A program made the position numbers and the translations under genes. From assembly GCF_029623345.1 (NCBI RefSeq), contig NZ_JAPYKH010000008.1, positions 1-64,000 on the forward strand: a DNA stretch of 64,000 nucleotides, given 5' to 3'. This document shows, in pieces, positions 26,693-37,447 of the stretch (positions are counted from its first letter, which is position 1; every line of letters begins with the position of its first letter). The notes beneath the pieces are model-generated. The model did not search any database, had not been told where the DNA came from, and saw only the letters and a program-made list of their open reading frames with translations. This DNA is from Sphingomonas phyllosphaerae. Its GTDB lineage: Bacteria > Pseudomonadota > Alphaproteobacteria > Sphingomonadales > Sphingomonadaceae.

Positions 26693-27796
26693 GTGACGGC
26701 GCTGCTGCCCGAGGGGCTGCGCGACCGCCTGCCGCCCGTCGCCGACGCCGCCGCGGCGCTCGAGGCGCGCGTGCTCGGCGCGATCCAAGCGCACGGCTAT
26801 GAGCGCGTCGATCCGCCGCTCGCCGAGTTCGCCGAGGGGCTGGGCTCGCGGCTCAAGGCCGGCGCGCTGCAGGACGCGGTGCGCTTCGTCGACCCGGTGT
26901 CGCAGCGCACGCTGGCAATCCGGCCGGACCTCACCGCGCAGGTGGCCCGGATCGCGGCGACGCGGATGGGGCACCACCCGCGGCCGGTGCGGCTGAGCTA
27001 CGCCGGGGCGGTGCTCAAGCTGCGCGCCAGCCAGCTCGCCCCCGCGCGCGAGACGCGGCAGATCGGCGCCGAATTGTTCGGGCTCGACACCGTCGCCGCG
27101 GCGCAGGAGGTGGTAATTGTGGCGATCGAGGCGGTTGCCGCGGCGGGCGTGGCGCGACCCTCGATCGATTTCACTTTGCCCGATCTGGTCGACACGCTGG
27201 CGGCGGGCGCGCTGCCGGTCGCCTCCGAGAAGCTCGACTTGCTGCGCCAGCGGCTCGACGCCAAGGACGCGGGCGCGGTCGCCGAGCTGGCGCCCGACTA
27301 TCTGCCGCTGGTCGCCGCGGCGGGGCCGTTCGATCAGGCGCTGGCGCGGCTGCGCGAGTTCGACCGCGACGGCGCGCTGGGATCACGGCTCGACGCGCTC
27401 GCCGCGATCGCGCGTGCGGTGGACGGGCGCGCGGTGCTGACGCTCGACCCGACCGAGCGGCACGGCTTCGAATATCAGAGCTGGCTCGGCTTCTCGCTCT
27501 TCACCGGCACCTCGGCGGCGGAGGTCGGCCGCGGCGGCACCTACACGGTGGTGCATGAGGGCGGCGCGGAGGAGGCGGCAACCGGCTTCTCGCTGTTCGC
27601 GGACCGGCTGATCGGCGACCAGCCCGCGGGCGAGCGCCGCCGGCTGTTTCTGCCGTTCGGCACGCCGCCGGCGGAGGGTGCGGCGATGCGGGCGCAGGGT
27701 TGGGTCACCGTCGCGGCGCTGGAGCCGGGCGACACGCCCGAGGCCCAGGTCTGCACCCACCTCTACGCCGAGCGCGCGGCGCGGCCGCTCGACTGA
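26693..27796 (+). CDS. hisZ: ATP phosphoribosyltransferase regulatory subunit HisZ
   Basis: Class II aminoacyl-tRNA-synthetase-like protein that pairs with the short HisG to start histidine synthesis. The 367-residue product starts at GTG 26693 (GGAAG upstream) with LLPEGLRDRLPP, followed by the synthetase-like motif RVDPPLAEFAEGLG, SQRTLAIRPDLTAQVARIA (motif 2 region) and a C-terminal domain including RGGTYTV. It lacks the full histidyl-tRNA-synthetase signatures and anticodon domain, which points to HisZ and not HisS. hisG is not adjacent. Confidence 0.88.
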   Translation: MTALLPEGLRDRLPPVADAAAALEARVLGAIQAHGYERVDPPLAEFAEGLGSRLKAGALQDAVRFVDPVSQRTLAIRPDLTAQVARIAATRMGHHPRPVRLSYAGAVLKLRASQLAPARETRQIGAELFGLDTVAAAQEVVIVAIEAVAAAGVARPSIDFTLPDLVDTLAAGALPVASEKLDLLRQRLDAKDAGAVAELAPDYLPLVAAAGPFDQALARLREFDRDGALGSRLDALAAIARAVDGRAVLTLDPTERHGFEYQSWLGFSLFTGTSAAEVGRGGTYTVVHEGGAEEAATGFSLFADRLIGDQPAGERRRLFLPFGTPPAEGAAMRAQGWVTVAALEPGDTPEAQVCTHLYAERAARPLD

Positions 27797-27818
27797 GCGC
27801 CGCGCCCGCCGCGGCGGC

Positions 27819-29471
27819 TCATTGTGCCGCCATCGGGCCCTTGAACAACAGGCCGAAATAATCGCCCTTGTTCCAGCGCGGCCGGTCGGCGGCGTCGGCA
27901 ATCTCGCGCGCGATGCGGTAATTGGCGTCGACGAAGCGGACCCCCTGGTCCCACAGGATCGGCTGCGACAGATCGTCGCACGGCTTGTGGTAGCAATTGC
28001 CCATGAAGTCGGCGACCGCGGCCTTGCCCGGCCCCTTCTGCCCCGGCCACAGGAAGACCGAGGGCACGCCCTTCTGCACGAAGCGGAAATGGTCCGAGCG
28101 GACGAAGATCGCCTCCTCCGGCATCGGATCCGGCGAGAGGCCGACGCCGATCGCGCCGACCGCGCGCGCGATGATCGGTCCGAGCGACGAACGGTCGCCG
28201 CCGAACACCACCATGTCCTCGAACTTATAGGTCAGGATCGGCATGTCGAGGTTCACGTCGGCGACGATGTCGGCGATCGGCACGGTCGGGTGATTGGTGA
28301 AATAGTCGCTGCCGACGAGCCCCTTCTCCTCGGCCGTCACGGCGAGGAACAGCACCGATCGCTTCGGCGGCGGCGCCTGCTTGAAGCGCTTGGCGGCCTC
28401 GATCAGGCTGGCGATGCCGATCGCGTCGTCGAGCGCGCCGTTGTAGATCGTATCGCCCTTCACCGCCTTGCCGACGCCGACGTGATCGAGGTGCGCCGAC
28501 AGCACCACGGTCTCGCGTCCGACGCTCGGGTCGGTGCCGGGGATCATGCCGATGACGTTGCTGCTCGGCAATGCGCGGAAGCCGGTCGCGCTCTGCACGG
28601 TGAGCATGCCGGCGGCGGTGATCGGGCGCGCGCGCAGCACCTTCTTCCTCGCCGCCCGCGCCATCGTCGCCCAGTCGCGCCCGAAGAGCTTGGCCGCGCC
28701 CGCGGTGGAGAGCGTGCCGAGCAGCGGGACCAAGGGAGACGCGGTGCTGCCGGTGCCGTCGGGCAGTGCCCAGGTCACCCGCTCCGAGTCGTAGCCCTTC
28801 TTCACCGTGTCGAACCCCGGCGCGCCGCGCCCCGGCGAGCGCAGATCGGCGATCGCGACCGCTCCCACCGCGCCGTGCGCCGCGGCGGCGGCCAGCCGCG
28901 CGGGCGCGCCGCTCAGCGTCGCCGCGATCTCGCTCGGCAGCCCCGCGGGCACGCCGCCGACATAAGCGACGATCTTGCCGCGCACGTCGACGCCGGCGTA
29001 ATCGTCGATGCCATAGGCGCTCGCCGACAGGCCGTAGCCGACATAGACCACCGGCGCCGACACGCGCGTCGTCTTGGCGGCTGGGTTGGCGGTGGGCACG
29101 TAATCGGTGCCGAACGCCAGCTTCTGCGGCGCGCCAGCGGTCGGCGCCCAGCTGAATGCGCCCTGGTCCGCGATTTTATAGGCGGTCAGCGGAACTTTCT
29201 GGAGGTAGCCTGCGTCGTCACCCATCGGCTTGAGACCGGCGGCGTAAAACTGGGACGCGACATATTGCGCGGCGATGTCATACTCGCCGCTGCCCGCCTC
29301 GCGCCCGCGCATCGCGTCCGAGGCGAGGAACATCACGTGCGCCTTCATCGCTGCCTGGTCGGCGGGCAGCGGGGCGTTGCGCGCGGCCGGCGTCGCAGCG
29401 GGGGCGGGGGTCTGGGCGGTGGCGACGGTGGCGCAGGCGAGCAGCAGCGGGGTGACGATACGACGGTACAT
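27819..29471 (-). CDS. Secreted M28-family zinc metallopeptidase
   Basis: Exported aminopeptidase of 550 residues. A signal peptide (1-19, ending ATAQ) precedes an N-terminal region (HVMFLASDAMRGREAGSGEY), an inserted PA domain (about 150-270: VVYVGYGLSASAYG, then GVDVRGKIVAYVGG) and the M28 catalytic domain. Zinc ligands are visible: His/Asp in VVLSAHLDHVG, Asp in YNGALDDAIGIAS, the Glu pair in AVTAEEKGLVGSDYF, Asp in DVNLDMP, and a final His in NCYHKPCDDL. Length and order match bacterial PA-M28 peptidases. It is divergent from pepN, so two aminopeptidases share one promoter region. Confidence 0.92.
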   Translation of the reverse strand: MYRRIVTPLLLACATVATAQTPAPAATPAARNAPLPADQAAMKAHVMFLASDAMRGREAGSGEYDIAAQYVASQFYAAGLKPMGDDAGYLQKVPLTAYKIADQGAFSWAPTAGAPQKLAFGTDYVPTANPAAKTTRVSAPVVYVGYGLSASAYGIDDYAGVDVRGKIVAYVGGVPAGLPSEIAATLSGAPARLAAAAAHGAVGAVAIADLRSPGRGAPGFDTVKKGYDSERVTWALPDGTGSTASPLVPLLGTLSTAGAAKLFGRDWATMARAARKKVLRARPITAAGMLTVQSATGFRALPSSNVIGMIPGTDPSVGRETVVLSAHLDHVGVGKAVKGDTIYNGALDDAIGIASLIEAAKRFKQAPPPKRSVLFLAVTAEEKGLVGSDYFTNHPTVPIADIVADVNLDMPILTYKFEDMVVFGGDRSSLGPIIARAVGAIGVGLSPDPMPEEAIFVRSDHFRFVQKGVPSVFLWPGQKGPGKAAVADFMGNCYHKPCDDLSQPILWDQGVRFVDANYRIAREIADAADRPRWNKGDYFGLLFKGPMAAQ

Positions 29472-29607
29472 CGGCGACCTTCGGCAATTGGAAGGAATCG
29501 CCGTAGCTTAGCTTTTCTCGTCGTGCACCTGCCGATTGGCCCGGTGCGGCGGAGACGAAGGCCGCTTTCCCATGGAACCAGCGCGGCGCCCGATTATAGT
29601 CAACCCC

Positions 29608-32202
29608 ATGGACGCACGCCTCCCCGCCGCCGCACCCCTTGTCACCTATCGCCGCGACTATCAGGCGCCCGCCTGGCTCGTCCCCGAGGTCGCGCTCGAC
29701 TTCGCACTGGACCCGACGCTCACGCGTGTCCGCGCGCGCCTGACCGTTGTGCGCAACGGCACGCACGCCCTGCCGCTGCGGCTCGACGGCGCGGGGCAGG
29801 TGCCGCTCGCGGTGACGGTCGACGGCGCGCCGTCCGAGGGCTGGACGATCGAGGGCGAACAGCTCGTCGTAGCGCTCGCGGGCGACCGTCACGTGATCGA
29901 GACCGAGGTGGAGATCGCGCCCGATCGCAACACCCAGCTGATGGGGCTGTACGCCTCGGGCGGGATCCTGTGCACGCAGTGCGAGGCCGAGGGCTTCCGC
30001 CGCATCACGTATTTCCCCGACCGGCCCGACGTGCTCGCCACCTATCGGGTGCGGATGAGCGCCGACCGGCGCCGCTTCCCGGTGCTGCTCGCCAACGGCG
30101 ACCCCATCGCCGAGGGCGAGGGCGCCGACGAAACGCACTGGGCCGAGTGGCACGATCCCTATCCCAAGCCCTCCTACCTCTTCGCGCTGGTGGCGGGTGA
30201 CCTGGCGGTCAACCGTGACACCTTCACCACGCGCTCGGGGCGTGAGGTGGCGCTTGGCATCTGGGTCCGCGCCGCCGATCTGCCCAAGACCGCGCACGCG
30301 CTCGACGCGCTGAAGCTCTCGATGGCGTGGGACGAGCGTGTCTACGGCCGCGAGTACGACCTCGACGTGTTCAACATCGTCGCGGTCGACGACTTCAACT
30401 TCGGCGCGATGGAGAACAAGGGACTTAACATCTTCAACAGCCGCTACATCCTCGCTGACCCCGACACCGCCACCGATTACGATTATGACGCCGTCGCCGC
30501 GGTGGTGGCGCACGAATATTTCCACAATTGGTCGGGCAATCGCGTCACCTGCCGCGACTGGTTCCAGCTGAGCCTCAAGGAAGGCTTCACCGTATACCGC
30601 GACCAGTCGTTCAGTGCCGACCAGGGTTCCGCCGCGGTGAAGCGAATCGAGGACGTGCGCGGGCTGCGTGCGGCGCAATTCCCCGAGGACGCGGGCCCGC
30701 TCGCCCACCCGGTGCGGCCCGAGAGCTACATCGAGATCAGCAACTTCTACACCGCGACCATCTACAACAAGGGCGCCGAGCTGATCCGCATGCTGGCGAC
30801 CATGCTGGGCGACGCTGCCTTCCGCGCGGGTGCCGACCGGTACTTCGACCGCCACGACGGCACTGCCGCGACCTGCGAGGACTTCGTCCGCTGCATGGAG
30901 GAGGCGAGCGGCGTCGATCTCGTGCAGTTCCGCCTGTGGTACAGTCAGGCGGGCACGCCGCGCGTCTCCGCTACGATCGAGCATGAGCCCGGCAGCGGCC
31001 GCGCGCTGCTCCACCTCGCGCAGAAGGTGCCCGACACGCCCGGCCAGAGCGGCAAGGCGTCGCAGGTGCTGCCGCTGCGGATGCGGCTGTTCGGCAGCGC
31101 CAGCGGCCAGCCGCTCGGCGCCGAGCGGCTGGTGCTGCTGCGTGACGCGGCGGAGAGCATCACCTTCGAGGACGTGACCGAGCGGCCGATCGTGTCGCTC
31201 AATCGTGGCTTCTCCGCGCCGGTGATCATCGAGAGCGATCGCAGCGCCGCGGACCTCGCCTTCCTCGCGCGCCACGACGACGATTCCTTCGCGCGCTACG
31301 AGGCGATGCAGCAGCTCATGCTCGACACGTTGGTAGCGGCTACCGTCGAGGGTGAGGCCAATCATCGCGCCGTGGTCGAGGCGGTGGCGGACACGCTCGA
31401 CGATCCCACGCTCGACCGCGCCTTCGTCGCCGAGGCGGTGCTGCTGCCATCAGAGAATTTTATCGGCGACCAGCTCGCCACGGTCGACCCCGAGGCGGTC
31501 TTCACCGCGCGGGAGGCGCTGCGGCGTACGCTCGCGCGTGCGCTCGACCAGCGCTGGCGCGCCGCCTGCGACCTCGGCGAGCGCGCGCCTTACGCTTACA
31601 CACCGGCGGCCAAGGGCGTGCGGCGCTTACGCAATGTCGCGCTCCACTATCTCCAGGCGGGTGGCGCGGCGGACGCGTCGGCGCTGGCCTGGGCGCAGTT
31701 CGCGGCAGCGGACAACATGACCGATCGACAGGGCGCGCTCACCGCGCTGGCGAGCGGCCACTCCGATGAGCGCGATGCCGCGCTGGCGGCCTTCTACGCG
31801 CGCTACGCCGACAACCCGCTGGTGCTCGACAAATGGTTCCAGACGCAGGCGCTGGCCTCGCGCGACGACACGCCCGCACTGGTCGCCGAGCTGGCGCGCC
31901 ACCCCGACTTCTCGCTCGCCAACCCCAACCGCGCGCGCGCGCTGATCGGCGCCTTCGCGGTCAACCAGCGCGCCTTCCATATCGTCGGCGGAGCAGGCTA
32001 TCGCTGGCTGGCGGACCAGCTGCTCGCGCTCGACCCGCTCAACCCGCAGACCTCGGCGCGGCTGCTGCCCCCGCTCGGCCGCTGGCGCCGCTTCGACCCG
32101 CCCCGCGCGGCGCTGATGCGCGCCGAGCTGGAGCGGATCGTCGCGACGCCCGGGATCAGCAAGGACTTGTTCGAACAGGCGTCGAAGAGTTTGGAGGGGT
32201 AG
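29608..32202 (+). CDS. pepN: Aminopeptidase N
   Basis: Broad-specificity M1 zinc aminopeptidase in the cytoplasm. ATG 29608 gives 864 residues, the normal length; an upstream in-frame start at 29536 lacks family similarity. The exopeptidase motif FGAMENKG is near residue 265, the zinc site HEYFHNWSGN near 301 with the third ligand in LKEGFTVYRD 19 residues later, and the catalytic Tyr region YTATIYNKGAELIRM near 385. The large helical C-terminal domain follows (about 490-864). A short divergent promoter region is shared with the M28 peptidase gene. Confidence 0.96.
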   Translation: MDARLPAAAPLVTYRRDYQAPAWLVPEVALDFALDPTLTRVRARLTVVRNGTHALPLRLDGAGQVPLAVTVDGAPSEGWTIEGEQLVVALAGDRHVIETEVEIAPDRNTQLMGLYASGGILCTQCEAEGFRRITYFPDRPDVLATYRVRMSADRRRFPVLLANGDPIAEGEGADETHWAEWHDPYPKPSYLFALVAGDLAVNRDTFTTRSGREVALGIWVRAADLPKTAHALDALKLSMAWDERVYGREYDLDVFNIVAVDDFNFGAMENKGLNIFNSRYILADPDTATDYDYDAVAAVVAHEYFHNWSGNRVTCRDWFQLSLKEGFTVYRDQSFSADQGSAAVKRIEDVRGLRAAQFPEDAGPLAHPVRPESYIEISNFYTATIYNKGAELIRMLATMLGDAAFRAGADRYFDRHDGTAATCEDFVRCMEEASGVDLVQFRLWYSQAGTPRVSATIEHEPGSGRALLHLAQKVPDTPGQSGKASQVLPLRMRLFGSASGQPLGAERLVLLRDAAESITFEDVTERPIVSLNRGFSAPVIIESDRSAADLAFLARHDDDSFARYEAMQQLMLDTLVAATVEGEANHRAVVEAVADTLDDPTLDRAFVAEAVLLPSENFIGDQLATVDPEAVFTAREALRRTLARALDQRWRAACDLGERAPYAYTPAAKGVRRLRNVALHYLQAGGAADASALAWAQFAAADNMTDRQGALTALASGHSDERDAALAAFYARYADNPLVLDKWFQTQALASRDDTPALVAELARHPDFSLANPNRARALIGAFAVNQRAFHIVGGAGYRWLADQLLALDPLNPQTSARLLPPLGRWRRFDPPRAALMRAELERIVATPGISKDLFEQASKSLEG

Positions 32203-32268
32203 GGGCCGCTACGGGGGCGGCTAGGACGTGGTTCATGTTACGTCCAACCGCCTCATACCGACCACCCG

Positions 32269-32356
32269 CATCCCCGTGGCGGCGGGGATCCAGACGCGCG
32301 TGCCCTCGAAAGAGCCGCGACGACAGCGTGCATGGGTCGCTGCCTTCGCGGGGATG
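32269..32356. repeat. Intergenic palindromic repeat (CATCCCCG family)
   Basis: The arms CATCCCCG (32269-32276) and CGGGGATG (32349-32356) are inverted, with further G+C-rich inner matches (GGCGGGGATCC next to the left arm). It lies in the 216-bp space between the convergent pepN and ppc genes, in which no gene is visible. The pattern resembles the other palindromes of this window. Confidence 0.65.
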
Positions 32357-32418
32357 ACATCGGTAGGAGGAGGCGATCTGGGCGAGGAACGGGCGGCAGA
32401 AAGGATGCCTCCCACCCC

Positions 32419-35100
<2,682 letters not shown>

Positions 35101-35244
35101 GGCGCGATGCTGCGTCGCGGCAGGCGCGGGGTCAACCGGGTACCGGCATCATGGAGCTATGACCGCGATGATTGCATCGATCAAACGCCATGCAGCACTG
35201 CAAATTTGAAGATCGTCAATAATCCGAAAAGCTTAGTGACAAGT

Positions 35245-35273
35245 TTGGCCGCGTTAAGCCATCCTTGTAATAG
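35245..35273 (+). promoter_or_regulatory. Candidate promoter of the peptide cluster
   Basis: TTGGCC (35245-35250) and TAATAG (35268-35273) are separated by exactly 17 bp in an A+T-rich region, a reasonable sigma70-type promoter. The start would be near 35280, leaving a leader of about 60 nt before the precursor gene with GGAGA at 35332-35336, six nt from the ATG. The 35101-35341 region holds no other gene. Confidence 0.45.
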
Positions 35274-35341
35274 AAAAAATAATCCGTCGAAGGCAGAATA
35301 CCTTTGCCGACGATGAGTCGGTTTCATTCTCGGAGAAGACG

Positions 35342-35521
35342 ATGGCAGAGCCATCTCTGTCCGGCAAAAATGAGCCTATTCAAGAATTAAGCGAAGAAGA
35401 GAAAGTGATGGTGGCGGGTGGAGATCCGGATGGCGCGATCTATTCGACGCCAACTGGAAATACCGGCAACTGGTATACCCCCAATGACGGTGGGCGCGGA
35501 ATCCACAGCGACGATCCCTAA
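35342..35521 (+). CDS. Putative graspetide (ATP-grasp-modified peptide) precursor
   Basis: A 59-residue peptide with a good ribosome-binding site (GGAGA, 6 nt before the ATG). The acidic leader (residues 1-27) ends in LSEEEKVMVAGG, a double-glycine leader of the type cut by C39 or similar peptidases. The 32-residue core starts DPDGAIYSTPTGNTGNWYTP and continues with NDGGRGIHSDDP. It is rich in Ser/Thr (S35, T36, T38, T41, T46, S56) and Asp (D28, D30, D49, D57, D58) and has no Cys or Lys, which suits side-chain ester cross-links made by an ATP-grasp ligase. Such a ligase is encoded two genes downstream. I do not recognise this core as one of the microviridin or plesiocin patterns. Precursor status is inferred from context, size and leader shape. 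Confidence 0.75.
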   Translation: MAEPSLSGKNEPIQELSEEEKVMVAGGDPDGAIYSTPTGNTGNWYTPNDGGRGIHSDDP

Positions 35522-35569
35522 TTTTTCTCGCCGGCTCGCGTGCGGGCCGCCTACCGCTATCGGGAATTT

Positions 35570-36424
35570 ATGGCACTGCTACCATCTGCCGCTATACTCT
35601 TCATGCTCGCGACGAGCGGAGCAGCGCGGCCCCTCACGCCTTCTGTCGGACGCGTCGATGATCCGCAGGTCTGCGCCTCTCTCCTCGGCACCGAGGAGTT
35701 GGCGGAGCGCGCGCCGCGATTCATAATCGTCGGTGAGATCCATGGCACCGACCAGATTCCACGCCTCTTCGGAGACATCGCCTGCGTTGTTGCTACGCGG
35801 CGCTCCGTGGTTGTCGCGCTCGAGTTCGACGAACGGACCGACGTGGACGTCGCGCGATACCTTGCCTCTTCCGGCGACGATGCGGCTGCCGAGCGACTGC
35901 TGCGATCCGACATCTGGGCGCGAGACATGGCGGACGGTCGATCGAGCATCGCGATGTTGACGTTGCTGCGCCGCTTGCGCGACTGGCGCGCTGCCGGCCG
36001 ATCGATCGAGGTGCATGGGACGCAGCCGCGAGCCAGCGGCCGTCTCGACCAACATTATTATGAGCTGGCGATGGCGGATCGCTGGGCAAGTCTTGCAGAC
36101 ACCCACCCGAACAGCGTCGTGCTGATCCTGGTGGGGAGCTTACACGCGCATCTGGTACGTCAGCCGGGTATGATGTTCGCGCCCGCCGCCAGCCATCTTC
36201 CCGCCGCAGACGTCTTGTCGCTCCAGTCAGAGCCTGCCGCCGGTAGCGCGTGGAACTGTCAGCAAGATGGTTGCGGCCCTCATCCACTCTCAGGCAAGGG
36301 CACACATAAGTCGGCCTATGTTCGCGCCCTGCCGACGATCACCGATGGCTTCAACGGCGTCTTCTCCGTAGGTACCTGTCTGACAGCCTCTCCGCCGGCG
36401 ATCGGGCCGGTGAGCGCCCGATGA
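35570..36424 (+). CDS. Secreted TIKI/TraB/ChaN-superfamily protein
   Basis: A 284-residue protein exported by a signal peptide (about 1-19, MALLPSAAILFMLATSGA). ATG 35570 has GGGA five nt upstream; a GTG at 35540 would disturb the signal peptide. The fold is that of the TIKI/TraB/PrgY/ChaN/EreA superfamily: the first GxxH motif is in IIVGEIHGTDQIP (His58), an acidic residue follows in VVALEFDERTD (Glu85), DGRSS is at 122-126, and the second GxxH is in LVGSLHAHLV (His192). These are the metal- or catalysis-linked residues of the family, whose members include peptidases that inactivate peptides and esterases. A cysteine pair (NCQQDGC) is near residue 225. It overlaps the ligase start by 4 bp, so it belongs to the peptide pathway: a processing peptidase/esterase or self-protection protein is likely. 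Confidence 0.78.
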   Translation: MALLPSAAILFMLATSGAARPLTPSVGRVDDPQVCASLLGTEELAERAPRFIIVGEIHGTDQIPRLFGDIACVVATRRSVVVALEFDERTDVDVARYLASSGDDAAAERLLRSDIWARDMADGRSSIAMLTLLRRLRDWRAAGRSIEVHGTQPRASGRLDQHYYELAMADRWASLADTHPNSVVLILVGSLHAHLVRQPGMMFAPAASHLPAADVLSLQSEPAAGSAWNCQQDGCGPHPLSGKGTHKSAYVRALPTITDGFNGVFSVGTCLTASPPAIGPVSAR

Positions 36425-37395
36425 TAGGGCAGCGCGCGCGGCTCCATATCCTTGGCTCGCCCGGTGATCCTCACATCAGAGGCGTCACCGCTGAGCTGCT
36501 AACTAAGGGAGTGACGTGCCTCGTCTACTCACCGGTATCGGACGAGGAAGGAGCTCGTCTCCCATCGGTCCGCCTTACGGAGGCGAGCGGCATAGCCGTT
36601 CCGGTTGAGCCTAAGGACTGGTGGTGGCTCAGGAGCAAGCATCGGACGATCCGCTATCGCTCGGCGGACGATCAGCGCCGCAGCTTCGAGGCCACAACGC
36701 GGCGCGATGTCGCGCTGTCGCTGATCGCCGGCCGTGGTTGCGGCTGCTTCAACAATGAGTGGCGCGGGTTACCCGACAAGCTGACCCAGCTAGATGTCGC
36801 ACGCTCGCTCGGCTTCGCAGTCCCGGACACGCTTGTCTCGTGTGACAAGGCTGAGATCATCGCGTTCATCCAGGCTTTCGGTCGATTGATCGTAAAACCC
36901 TTCAGTATGAGCTTCGCTCCGGCTTACGGCAGCGACGATGCGACGCTTATAAGCATCATGGCCAATCTGGTGACGGTCGCGGAGATCTCCGCCGCCAGTG
37001 ATGAGCAAGTGGCATCCTTCCCGGCGATCTACCAAGCGTATATCGAGAAATCGCACGAGCTGAGGGTCGTTGCGTTCGGCGACGCGTGCCTGGGCTTTCA
37101 GATCGACTCGCAAGCGTCGCCTCGCTCTATGATCGACTGGCGGCGCGCCGAAAGGTTGCCCGGAATTGTCGGTCGCGAGCCTGTCCCGCTCTCGCCGGAG
37201 ATACAAGACTTCACGAGCGCCTTCCTGCGCAGGTCTCATCTGCACAGCGGTGTGTTCGATTTTGCGGTAACACCTGACGGCAAGACGGTCTTCTTCGAGT
37301 GCAATCCATCGGGCCAGTGGGCCGAGCTAGATGGAACGCATGGTTCGGTCACTCGCCTTTTCGCAGATGGTTTCGAGAGCCTTCTCTCGTCCTGA
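36421..37395 (+). CDS. ATP-grasp peptide ligase (MvdD/graspetide maturase type)
   Basis: A 324-residue ATP-dependent ligase of the RimK/MvdD group. Family marks appear in order: NNEWRGLPDKLTQLDVARSL then GFAVPDTLVS (111-140), the ATP-binding lysine in LIVKPFSMS (Lys159), YQAYIEKSHELRVVAFG (204-220), FQIDSQAS (226-233), DWRRAERLPG (239-248), the metal-binding Asp280 in VFDFAV, and the ENxxGQ-type motif FFECNPSGQW (291-300). The ELRV, IDSQ and DWRR signatures are those of enzymes that form omega-ester or omega-amide bonds between Ser/Thr/Lys and Asp/Glu side chains in precursor peptides. ATG 36421 overlaps the stop of the TIKI-fold gene (ATGA). Base composition is less G+C-rich than in the flanking core genes, a sign of transfer. 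Confidence 0.85.
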   Translation: MIGQRARLHILGSPGDPHIRGVTAELLTKGVTCLVYSPVSDEEGARLPSVRLTEASGIAVPVEPKDWWWLRSKHRTIRYRSADDQRRSFEATTRRDVALSLIAGRGCGCFNNEWRGLPDKLTQLDVARSLGFAVPDTLVSCDKAEIIAFIQAFGRLIVKPFSMSFAPAYGSDDATLISIMANLVTVAEISAASDEQVASFPAIYQAYIEKSHELRVVAFGDACLGFQIDSQASPRSMIDWRRAERLPGIVGREPVPLSPEIQDFTSAFLRRSHLHSGVFDFAVTPDGKTVFFECNPSGQWAELDGTHGSVTRLFADGFESLLSS

Positions 37396-37447
37396 TCTCG
37401 GGCCAAAGCCGCAAAACGCGCCGCGTTAGTAGCGATAGCACAGCGCG

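Noticed and set aside
27678..30200. 840-codon open frame on the plus strand over the M28 peptidase gene
   Set aside because: It runs across the end of hisZ, the whole M28 gene in antisense and the start of pepN; its composition is that of a shadow frame.
37414..37428. Small inverted repeat AACGCG-c-CGCGTT between the ligase gene and cpaF as a terminator
   Set aside because: The loop would be one nucleotide and there is no T run, so it is too weak to call.
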